NCBI RefSeq assembly: GCF_964204865.1
Contig: NC_135251.1
Span: forward strand, 22,320,001 to 22,384,000
Reading direction: 5' to 3'
Length of the DNA stretch: 64,000 nt
DNA from: Styela clava
Taxonomy: Eukaryota > Chordata > Ascidiacea > Stolidobranchia > Styelidae
The notes below the pieces were generated by a model that was given only the letters and a program-made list of their open reading frames with translations, was not told the origin of the DNA and ran no database searches. Position 1 is the first letter of the stretch. Each line of letters starts with the position of its first letter. Below, in pieces: positions 13,682 to 22,500 of the stretch. The position numbers were made by a program, and so were the translations under genes.

Positions 13682-16192
13682 AGTAGCGAGGGTCAGCGAC
13701 GTGAGGGTCGTGTAAACTTTTACTGCGCCCATAACAGTTGCTGTGGATGCGATGTGAAATATCAAATTCAATTCTGGTCAGGTGATCAAATTACAGCCCG
13801 GTTGTTGATAAAGGGAATGCGGACGCATGATAGGAATTGCGCTCGAAGCCGAACTGTGAGAAAAAATATGAGAAAGAGTAGCGGAAAACTACTAGAAAGT
13901 ACGTCCACAGCTAAACAATACCGGGAAATGTACAAGAATTTGTCGTTTTCAGAGCGTTATCTTGGTTCGCATACATTTTTACCTTCTGTATCAGTATTAA
14001 GAAATATTAAAAGTGAACAAAGTGGAATTAATTATGAAAACTCGTGGGTTGATAATTTGCTTCAAATGAAAAATCAGATGGAAGAGATCGGGGATTATTT
14101 CATAAGAAAAATCAGCGCTTTTCCGCCCTCAGTAGCAGTGTATTCCAATACGCAGATGAAAATATACAGACGCCTATGCAAAAGAGATTTGGTATATTTT
14201 GATGCCACTGGAAGTGTCATCCGGAACTTTGAAAATAAACAATTTCAGATATATACCCTATTAATTAGAAACCCTCATAAAAGTAAAATCGCATTGCCAG
14301 TTGCAACACTCATTACTACAGACCACACTGCTTCAAACATTGGCCAATTTTTGGAAAATTTCAACGCAGATCAAGACAGAATTTTTAAAAGTGCAATGAT
14401 GCCATTGTTAATTATGGTTGACGGCTCTCATGCAGTTTGGAAGGCCGTACTCAAGGCTTTTAGTCGTGAATCTCGGATACAGTACTACGAAAGATGTTTT
14501 CGAGTAGTAAGTGGAGATCCCGAACCGGAAGATTTGAATAAGACATTTTTACACAATTGCTTAAGCCACGCCATGAAAGCCGCCAAGCACGTGTGCATAA
14601 AATATTATAATCAGCGTTTCGTGAAGCAGGCTTTAGATTGGATCCGAATCCTATTTTCTTGCAGCACGTTGAAAGAATTGGACAGCACGTTGGAGTGTTT
14701 CATATGTCTGACATGCTGCAAGCAAACATCCAAATTTGTTGATGAGCAATACATTAAAATAAAAAAGAAACGTACCAATATCAATTCTGAAGAACCATTT
14801 GAGGTCACAAATTTACTTTCGAAAAACGAAAACGATTTTTTTGGGGATATAAAATCCACTGATAAATTACAAGAGTTTCTTTCACCTTTTTACATCAGAG
14901 CAAAACAGCAAATGCATAATTTTCGGACCAGCGCTATTTATAATGATCATCAAAATACCCAATTGCATCCTAATAAAAATAATTATTACAGCGAAACGTT
15001 CTGTAATAAATTCATTGAAATAATAGTTAGCAAAATTGCTATAACATCAGATTTAATGCTGGGCGATTTATCACGGCACATTGAAAATAATACCAAGCCC
15101 GACCAAAGAAAAGCATTTAAATTATTTTCCATACTATTCGAGAAGTTATGCAGCTCAGATCTTCAAAATATTGCGGGGAATAATAGGACCCAGGGAATCA
15201 TTGAACAGCATTTTGGCCAACTAAAAAATACATATCTACAAGGCCAGGGAATATCAAGAATTGATAAGTTCATAAAATTATACAAAGAAGATATAGAAAC
15301 TACGGAAAAAATATTTACAGATCAGGTAATTCATTCTGGCTACAGTTCGAAAAGGGAAACACACAAGAATCGATTCGAAAATGGGAGAAAAATGAAAGCA
15401 CATTTGGTTAAGGAAAAATTCAAAAAAAGGAAAAGGCGAAATAATGGCATCGGATATTACGAAACGACAGAATCGGCAAAAAGAATACGCTACGCCAATA
15501 TTCAATCAGAGGAAAGCAATTTGATTACAGGAGATAGAAATGCAACAGGCTTACTTCCAAAAATGGAGATTTCAAACTTTGGAAAAAACATATGGACATC
15601 AGTACATTTTTTAGAAAAGATTAAAACTACTGCTGTGAAACTTTGGAAACAAGCAAACGAAATAAAAGATTTTGGTCACACGGCATTAAGACTTAATAAA
15701 GAAATCGATCTGAACTGGGTTGATGTATGCTCGGTTTGCCCAAATATTGGAAAAGAAACATTGTTCAAAATGCAGAAAGTTATAAAAAATATAACGTATC
15801 AAGGTTGGCTAACGACTGACGTAGTGAATGCATCCATCAAAATGACTGTGGATCAGCACAACAGAGCAAAACAGAATGAAGATATCGGATGCACCGACTG
15901 GTATTTCACCAAAAGAATAATCGATGGACGTTATTTTAAAAGCGGATCAAAAAGTTTGAGAGATCTAATTGTACATGGAAGCAGTGAGTTGAGACAGCAT
16001 CTAATATTTCCCTATCTTGTTAAAAAACGGAGAGCAGCATTTTGTCATATTATATTATTCGACCGATTTGAAGATTTGCACTATTATCAATTCCATCAGA
16101 CCATACGACAAAATTTTATACAAAACAATTCAATCACAATTCATCCCATTTCTTCGTCAATTGGCAAATGTGCAATATATACATTAAATTAG
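13682..16192 (+). CDS. MULE/NOF-like DDE transposase with N-terminal zinc finger, fused to start of ULP1-like protease
   Basis: Numbered from the GTG codon at 13754. Just upstream, Cys/His residues (FYCAHNSCCGCDV) and H25-x3-C29 suggest a WRKY/GCM1- or FLYWCH-type DNA-binding finger. The DDE core reads D150 in YFDATG, D223 in MVDGSH, then C269-x2-H272 (HNCLSH), the Cys-His pair that follows the second Asp in MULE transposases, and E484 in RTQGIIEQHFGQLK. A long insert with clustered Cys lies between D223 and E484. After a Lys/Arg-rich linker (550-562), an ULP1-like fold starts at W685 (WLTTDVV) with the likely catalytic H765 (AFCHIILFD). The expected Asp position reads Gln (YYQF). The frame ends at TAG 16190-16192, but the protease continues in frame 1 from about 16150. 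Confidence in the transposase is high; the exact family is less certain. Confidence 0.82.
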   Translation, partial: SSEGQRREGRVNFYCAHNSCCGCDVKYQIQFWSGDQITARLLIKGMRTHDRNCARSRTVRKNMRKSSGKLLESTSTAKQYREMYKNLSFSERYLGSHTFLPSVSVLRNIKSEQSGINYENSWVDNLLQMKNQMEEIGDYFIRKISAFPPSVAVYSNTQMKIYRRLCKRDLVYFDATGSVIRNFENKQFQIYTLLIRNPHKSKIALPVATLITTDHTASNIGQFLENFNADQDRIFKSAMMPLLIMVDGSHAVWKAVLKAFSRESRIQYYERCFRVVSGDPEPEDLNKTFLHNCLSHAMKAAKHVCIKYYNQRFVKQALDWIRILFSCSTLKELDSTLECFICLTCCKQTSKFVDEQYIKIKKKRTNINSEEPFEVTNLLSKNENDFFGDIKSTDKLQEFLSPFYIRAKQQMHNFRTSAIYNDHQNTQLHPNKNNYYSETFCNKFIEIIVSKIAITSDLMLGDLSRHIENNTKPDQRKAFKLFSILFEKLCSSDLQNIAGNNRTQGIIEQHFGQLKNTYLQGQGISRIDKFIKLYKEDIETTEKIFTDQVIHSGYSSKRETHKNRFENGRKMKAHLVKEKFKKRKRRNNGIGYYETTESAKRIRYANIQSEESNLITGDRNATGLLPKMEISNFGKNIWTSVHFLEKIKTTAVKLWKQANEIKDFGHTALRLNKEIDLNWVDVCSVCPNIGKETLFKMQKVIKNITYQGWLTTDVVNASIKMTVDQHNRAKQNEDIGCTDWYFTKRIIDGRYFKSGSKSLRDLIVHGSSELRQHLIFPYLVKKRRAAFCHIILFDRFEDLHYYQFHQTIRQNFIQNNSITIHPISSSIGKCAIYTLN

Positions 16193-16932
16193 AACAAGAA
16201 TGCATAATTGAGCAGAAAGACGGTAGTTCCTGTGGAGTCTGTGCATGTGCGGCTGCCGAATTTATTTGTACGGGGGAAAAGTTCAATATTTCTACTGATG
16301 ATTTCAGGCATTGGATTGTATATTTTCTGTTCGAAAACTCAACCAATGCATATCTCTTGAATGGTCAAAAAAACGAAAAGCCTATATTTAAAACTGTCGG
16401 ATTGGTAAATAAATGGAACAACTGTTGGGAAAATTGTTGCTTACAGGCTTTAAATTATCTCCTAAGAAACTCTCGAATAGCAAGCGATGACGTGCCAGAA
16501 TTCAATAACCTTGTAGGAAATGCAATTATGATACTCCGAACAATGTCCACAGGGCATCAAGTGTCGGATATTTCTATCACAAATTTATTGAAGAGAGTTT
16601 GTACAGAAAAGATGTGGACCTATGGACAAGAACAGGACGCTGCCGAGTTTCTATTTCAGACAGTGCTATTCAATATATGTCTGCTTTACGGGAAGGTTAC
16701 AACCCTACAACTATCGACAATACGCTTGTGTAAAAAGTGCCCATATAGGACACATAATATAGTTTCACAAAATCATTTAATATTACCAATGCCAGAAACT
16801 ATCGCCGACAGTGCTTATTTACAAATTTATTTAAAAGATTACACATATGGGAAAACTGGAAATGCCCCGAATGCAAAAAGAAATCAAGAGCAGAATGCAA
16901 AATCAATATCAATTCAACACCGGATATTTTGA
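16150..16932 (+). CDS. ULP1-like protease C-terminus followed by USP-like deubiquitinase N-terminal half
   Basis: Numbered from ATG 16168. Q16 and C22 sit in EQKDGSSCGVCACAAAEF, the oxyanion Gln and nucleophile Cys motif of ULP/SENP (C48) peptidases, completing the domain begun in the previous frame. After a short linker comes the USP (C19) Cys box, GLVNKWNNCWENCCLQAL, with nucleophile C86, then the EQDAAEF box (155-161) typical of USPs, and a CxxC zinc pair at C188/C191. The frame is left near 16855, where the next frame supplies the second zinc pair. The reading after that point in this frame is not protein-like. USPs remove ubiquitin, ULPs remove SUMO-like modifiers; the substrate here is unknown. 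Confidence 0.78.
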   Translation, partial: FFVNWQMCNIYIKLEQECIIEQKDGSSCGVCACAAAEFICTGEKFNISTDDFRHWIVYFLFENSTNAYLLNGQKNEKPIFKTVGLVNKWNNCWENCCLQALNYLLRNSRIASDDVPEFNNLVGNAIMILRTMSTGHQVSDISITNLLKRVCTEKMWTYGQEQDAAEFLFQTVLFNICLLYGKVTTLQLSTIRLCKKCPYRTHNIVSQNHLILPMPETIADSAYLQIYLKDYTYGKTGNAPNAKRNQEQNAKSISIQHRIF

Positions 16933-17255
16933 CAATTTGTCTTGCTCGAGGAACAAGACAAGGAATGAAAAATCATAAAAAAGTTTTCCCCAATCCCGAA
17001 ATATCCATTTTTGATAATTCGCGGAATCAAAATGTCAAATACGATCTAGCTAGTGTTATTGTACACCGGGGTGAAAATAATGATACTGGAGGATCCCACT
17101 ACGTGACTTACATATATTCTGACAATTCAACAATCTTGTGTGATGATCTGAATATTGGAGATCAGATATTATTCGATCCGGAGGATCCAGGCGATGATAT
17201 AGCCAGGGGAGGGTATATATATTTTTATGAAAAACAGCTTAATACGCTAAAGTAG
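16850..17255 (+). CDS. USP-like deubiquitinase C-terminal half
   Basis: Frame 3, entered near 16855 by a one-base slip. It opens with ENWKCPECKKKSRAECK, supplying the second CxxC of the USP fingers, then TPDILTICLARG and a 'V-F-P' step, the usual order in USPs. The catalytic His is in VIVHRGENNDTGGSHYVTY (codon 17097-17099), preceded by the standard Y-x-L-x-x-V-I-V-H block. CDD at 17142-17150 supplies the third catalytic residue. It ends GGYIYFYEK, matching the family's closing 'A-Y-x-L-F-Y' strand, then TAG. All key residues are therefore present across the two frames. The stop lies just before the right inverted repeat region. Confidence 0.8.
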
Positions 17256-17274
17256 GATGCATCAATTGTAACTC

Positions 17275-17885
17275 CAATTACGTATATCTGAAAGATTTCC
17301 AAGCTGATAGAACATCCTTCCTGAAGTTATTTAAAGAATTGAGCACAATTTTTCGCTACAGCGAATTGGATATGGTCGTTTTTTCATAATCGTAACTATG
17401 ACTAGGTAATTATCGGACATTTCATGCTGTGCTGGCTTTACTAATGATATTTTGAAAATTTAACCAATTCTTTGTGTTACTGTATTAGATTTCACGTTCA
17501 TAAATCATATTGAAACTTTTCCTTTAATACACAATATTTCGTTACAGCTAAATTGCTTTGTCATTTTTAATAGTCTTAAATTTCGCTTAGTAAATATCGG
17601 AAATTTCAATAAGTTATGTTGGCTATTAAAATATTTATTTGAATATTTAACTAATTTTATGTGTTACTACATTGGATTCCACATTCAGAAATCATGTTGA
17701 AACTTTTCCTGCAATGCACCTTTTTCAATAGAGCGACTTGGATACGATCGTTTTGTTATAATCTTAACTTTCATATTGAAACTAATCGTCGTCTAACATG
17801 TTTTGACATTAACTGTAAATTTGTTAAATGTATTTTACTCGATAAATTTGAAAATTTCAACTTTTTTATGTTGATAATGTAATAA
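17275..17885 (-). repeat. Right subterminal units of the transposon, inverted
   Basis: About three diverged units, the inverse of those on the left: 'cgttcataaatcatattgaa', 'ccacattcagaaatcatgtt', 'aatatttaactaatttta' and 'atcggaaatttcaat' mirror left blocks. They are less alike than the outer 88-bp termini. Confidence 0.78.
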
Positions 17886-17971
17886 ACGCGTTTTTACAAA
17901 ATATTATTATGTAATATTATTCGATTTCGTCCCGAGAAATCGCCAGATGTTGCTTGTTGATGTCGTATCCC

Positions 17972-18059
17972 AAATGTGGCAACTGATGTTTTTTCCGCTA
18001 TGACACCCGGATGTAAAGTTGTATTTTTTGTGCTGAAATTGTGGCAAGATGACACCGGT
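17972..18059 (-). repeat. Right outer terminal inverted repeat
   Basis: Inverse of 12029-12116 at 85 of 88 positions; ends GTGGCAAGATGACACCGGT. Confidence 0.93.
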
Positions 18060-18478
18060 TTTAAAAACATTTTTAGTCATGCATGGGACGACCGTTTCAT
18101 TGTTGGATCAACACTTGAGCAAAATAAGCACATGCAAATGGGGGCACCGCATAAATTTTCATAGACGATTTTTCAACGGTATCTTAGTGTTAGCAAATTA
18201 AGTCGAGATGGTCATATGATTTAGATCTCAACATTGGATCAGTTGAAATTGATAATTTCTCTTATTGGAGTACCATCTAACACCTCCATATAAATGTTTG
18301 CAGTCATGAGAACTATTACCCCAAAATGTCATGTAAAAGAATCATAACTTTTAATTACTAGTAAATATTTGCGACCGGTTTTAAAGACACTTTCTTATCG
18401 TTAAAAATTGTCGCTTTTGCCGATTGGTTGTTACCGATGGAATGGTTTTTATACTCATAAAATGATGGGAGAACTTAC
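18060..18478. other. Right flank of transposon; probable intron of the gene starting at 18586
   Basis: No exon recognised on either strand. The right junction sequence ACCGGTTTTAAA recurs at 18374, which may be chance or a trace of an earlier event. Confidence 0.4.
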
Positions 18479-18586
18479 AGCGCTCATCCTGTCCCCGTAG
18501 ATGGGGGTGACTTGGTCCCGCAGTAGCTTGCCCCGGTTGTCAAAATGACCACGCGCCGCCACTGGTAAAATCCTTTCATTGACCAT
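18479..18586 (-). CDS. First coding exon of an unassigned gene (36 codons)
   Basis: On the minus strand an ATG in a good context (attaagATGG) opens 36 sense codons, beginning MVNERILPVAARG and containing GKLLRDQVTPIYGDRMS. It ends exactly at a consensus donor, GTAAGT (18478 downward). Local base composition is much richer in G+C than the flanks. I do not recognise the protein. Later exons should lie to the left, but between this exon and NDUFA6 I see only the transposon, the tandem array and the retroelement remnant, so the gene may be interrupted or its next exons are too short to spot. A palindromic E2F site 60 bp upstream suggests a cell-cycle-regulated promoter. Confidence 0.5.
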
Positions 18587-18644
18587 CTTAATTGTTCATT
18601 CCAGTTTAGTAGGCGAAGCGAGGCTTTTAAAAAGTCGATGCTGA

Positions 18645-18660
18645 AATTTGGCGCCAAATT
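18645..18660. promoter_or_regulatory. Palindromic E2F-type site
   Basis: AATTTGGCGCCAAATT is a perfect 16-bp palindrome containing TTTGGCGCCAAA, two opposed E2F half sites. It lies about 60 bp upstream of the minus-strand ATG at 18586 and about 0.87 kb from the NCAPG start on the other strand. Confidence 0.6.
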
Positions 18661-18805
18661 ATTTTAAACGTCAGCTTAGCTCATCACGCTTTATTGATTT
18701 CCTAGTTTCTGTCTACAGTACTTTGTCGCTCGGTCGAATAAGTCGCTTCGAGTGTTTTGTGGTTGTAATTTCCGGACTTCGGTCTTCCACTAACTGCTGG
18801 TATTT

Positions 18806-19159
18806 AGGATAGGATAGGATAGGATTTACATATTTATCCCGGGGAAGAGGAAAGCCGATAAGACGGCTTATCCATATGGCGAACCACGGCCTCTCGTCCG
18901 GTTACCATTCCAAGTCGGGTATGGGATTAGATTTTACTGTATTGTTTGTTTTCGGAAGCATGGACTTGGTGGTGGAGGAAGCCGTAACCGACCAGCGGTT
19001 ACGTGAACCACCCAACGACGGCGAGGAGTCCAGCAATCCTCTCGCACATAACCATCCCTGCATGGGATTCGAACCTGCGAACCCACGCAGAGTAGTTAGA
19101 GGTGCGGTGGCGAGCGTATTCCTAACGCTTAGCCCGTTGAGCCACACCGCCGCGCCCAA
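18806..19159 (-). mobile_element. tRNA-derived SINE with ATCCT-repeat tail (best copy)
   Basis: On the minus strand the head has an A box (TGGCTCAACGGGC, 19144-19132) and a consensus B box (GGTTCGAATCC, 19075-19065) at tRNA-like spacing. About 240 bp of unrelated body follow, then the 3' end 'gggataaatatgtaaatcct' and four ATCCT-type repeats. At least five older copies are in this window. It sits between the divergent starts of the 18586 gene and NCAPG. Confidence 0.87.
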
Positions 19160-19522
19160 TTATTTCATTTTAACTATCATTCAAATGTACAATAGTGTCC
19201 AGATTGTGTATACAACATTACGGACATCATCTTTAGACTGTTAGATAATAAAGGTTTTTGCAATCTGGAGGGTCCTAGGCCTACTGGCTGACTGCTGGAC
19301 TGGCGAGAGTAAACGACGGTACCGGTACCGTACCAGCTTACCGATCCCCCAGGATAAATATGTAAACCGTATCCTATTTTTAATAATACGTCAATACAAA
19401 TAACAGCCAGATACTAGACAGCATTGTGAAAGCTGGATTCTGGGGTTATACATTACCATACTGAATCTGTGCAAATTCAGAAATCAGGTAGCCTAGACTA
19501 ATTGTGAATTTCGAGTATCAAT
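19160..19522. promoter_or_regulatory. NCAPG upstream region
   Basis: Contains a short inverted SINE-tail scrap (about 19350-19378) and a run of overlapping GGTACC motifs near 19318. No TATA box or firm factor site seen. Confidence 0.4.
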
Positions 19523-22500
19523 ATGAAAATTGAAGACAAACTATCAGAAACATTCGATAAAAGTCAACATGGACATCAAAATCAAGCTAAACTCGCAGAA
19601 GGATTGAAAACATTTTATTCTAAGGTCAGAAGGTTTTTACTTTTCAACATTACTGCATTAAGTACCGGTACCACATTACAGCATTAACTTTATTATGCAT
19701 TTCAGCATTTGGTGAAGTTAAATATCTCTGTATTTCTTTGGATTCAACCCAAATGGCAGATAAAAATATGTGCCCATAATGGCTGAAAAACCTTCAATAA
19801 TAGGTTTTAGGAAATGAGAAGTTGTATTACTGTATAATTATGCACAGATATAGATATGACCTCGATGATAAGATGGTGGATGCTTCCATTGTAATTCAAA
19901 TCTTAACTATTGGCAACCCTTATTTATTCAAAATTGTTAGTAGCCTATTGATCATTATATTAACAATATTTAATAGGCCTACAATATTTATAAAACTATA
20001 ATTTACTGTTTAATAATTTTTCAGCTGAAAGATAATGACAAGCAAACTTTCCGAGATGAGTTTATTCGACATTTGAAGCCATGTTTGGTTGTGTTTACGA
20101 GAGAACCTGCTGTGGAACGAGTGATGGAATTTGTTGCACGGTTCGATATCCCTATTTGAAACATTGGTGGCTAATAACTCTAACTAGGATAACGGTTCAC
20201 GATATTAATATTCTGAGAATATTTCGAAGGGTTGATCATGTTTTTGGGTTATTTCAAATTTAGTTGAAGTGGAAATTTCCACAAATCTATGAAGTTTTTT
20301 TTAGGTGCAGTCACTCCCTTTGTACCCTAAATATATTTGGAGATTTCTGAATGAAAATTAAACGAAGGGGGTTCAATATACAGTCCTCAAATGCCATTTG
20401 AATATATCCTATCCAAGACAAGATAATCGCTTGGCCAGCTTGCATAGCGTCCTTCATTTTCTTACTTTTTAGAATGAAATATATGTTTCCATTCAATCTA
20501 ATGAGGTGTCCCACGCGATAGTTAATAGCCACCTAAAGAAAACTGGTTTTTTACTGAAGTTATGAAAAGTTTTGACTGTCTGTGATGAACCCTCAAAATA
20601 ATAACTATTCAAATATATTACAATATTTAATTTGCTTTGTCCACATGTACCTCTATGACACACATAAATGTCATTGCAAAAAAACAAACTATTCACTGTG
20701 CCATATGATTTTGTTTACCACCACAGATTTGCAGCATGTTTTGCACAAACAAGTGATGAGGATGAAATTGAACCAGAGGTTGATGCTGATAACTTCTATC
20801 ATTTCTTATTCGATTTTTTACTCAAGGTGAGTTGAAACATTCCACTGTCATGATGAAGATGAGTTTTTTGAAATACTTTGATGCTACTTGCCTTGAATAC
20901 TTTGATTCTACAAGTCCATATTTAAGGATGCGTTTATATGGAAATGACTTAAGCTAAACATATTTTCATTTAAAATTATTGAATTGGTTTTATTAAATTT
21001 TTTTTTTTTTTTGGTAAATTTCTATATGCACGAAAAAGCTTAAATCAGGCTTCATGTTAAATTTTGCTAGTAAAAATTTTTATATCATCAAAAACTATAG
21101 TTTGTTTGCTATTTGTTGAAATTGAAACTTCAAAAATTGAATTAATCTGAAGAAATCAAGATATGAAAAATTTGTAAAAGATGCTTAATCTTCAATATAT
21201 ATATATATGTATACATCTGTGTGTATATTACCAGATAAATTGAGAATCTTTTTCTAGAACCATGTTGCGCAAGGAAAAGCAGTTAGATTTCGTATCTGTC
21301 AGCTTGTCAAGCTGTTATTGCATGTTGTACCAAGGGATGCAGCTTTGGATGAGGACTTGGTAGAAAGGTATGGAATTGCATAATGGGGCAGAAGGCCTAG
21401 TTTGAAAAAAACCTTATTAGTCCGGCAGAATCGCGCCTTAACATTGTTTTGAGACAAAGTTTTTTTATTGTTTAGATATAATGTCGATGACATAAATAAT
21501 GATACCCAGGTGGTTGTGGAGTATATAATGTTGAGCAATTTTTTTTAAATGGATTTCAAGTATTTGTACCAAGATGACGCACAACCTGAACCCTAACCTG
21601 GTCCACATCATGCAATGTTCAGGTTGTGCGCCATCTTGGTACGAATACTTCGGGAGCACCTTTCGTTAAAAACAATTATTTCATAACTACATGGGTTAGT
21701 ATTGAATACATAGTAACATTGCATCTCCTTACAATGTCAGAAATTCAATTTTAGTAGAATAAATGGTAGTTTATTTCACTAATATAAGCCAAGATCTATC
21801 GACAGCATCTAGCCACTTTCTTTTGCGCTCGTCAAACTACATTTGTGTTGCTGCGGGCATTTCGTTTTCCTGCTTAAAGTTAGGGACCTGGGAAATATTT
21901 TATTAGTTGAAATGAATTGGAATATTCGACCTCGTCTTTCACTCCGAACAAGGCCATGTAACTGACGATGTGTAACGAGTTTTCTTTTGAAAGAACAGGA
22001 ACCTTTCAGGTGCAGCATTGACTTTTGCCAAATTAATATATTCTTGAGGAGATAGAAAGTATGCGTATGCGAAACCGAGATGTGCACCTGTTATGCCAAC
22101 ATAGTTGAGTCAAACATTTTGATCACTAGTACATCACACACATTTTCCTGTGTGCTTCGGTTGTACGTAGTAACGCGCACATTTTTGCGAACATGCATCA
22201 AATTCCACTTGTTTATTGAGCTATAGGTTTTTGACGAGCTTTCGTGTATGATTTCATTCCATAGAATTTGTATGCTGTTTTTATTAAAGAATACTAGTTT
22301 CAGCTTTTTTATTCATTCAAACCGCGTGTTGGAAGTAATTTTTGTAATACTGCGTGTTGGTTTTCAAATGGTTTATTTATATCCATCACTTGACATCCTT
22401 AAATCGGTGATGCCAGTAAATCTTTAATACAAAATATCAGTATCATCTGCAATAAAAACAGCAGTACCTACTCAAATGACAGCTGGGGAATGGATACTCG

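Larger units (their letters stand above)
12029..18059 (+). mobile_element. Foldback/MULE-like DNA transposon encoding transposase + ULP protease + USP deubiquitinase
   Basis: A 6031-bp element. It begins ACCGGTGTCATC and ends GATGACACCGGT. The outer 88 bp at each end are inverted copies with three mismatches. Inside them, about 0.7 kb on the left and 0.6 kb on the right consist of diverged ~180-bp units, again inverted relative to each other. This is the architecture of Foldback elements, whose NOF transposase belongs to the MULE superfamily. The centre (about 12970-17255) is one long plus-strand coding region: an acidic N-terminal part, a Cys/His finger, a DDE transposase, an ULP1-like domain and a USP-like domain. 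One in-frame stop (13375) and three frame changes (about 13680, 16150, 16855) break it. The family assignment rests on motifs and termini; the protease fusion I infer from continuity of the domains. Confidence 0.85.

Noticed and set aside
17976..18164. Short plus-strand ORF whose peptide also appears on the minus strand at 11948-12139
   Set aside because: The shared peptide is only the translation of the 88-bp terminal inverted repeats, not a gene.
18876..19244. 122-codon plus-strand ORF
   Set aside because: It lies across the SINE and is explained by it; the reverse strand carries the tRNA-type boxes.
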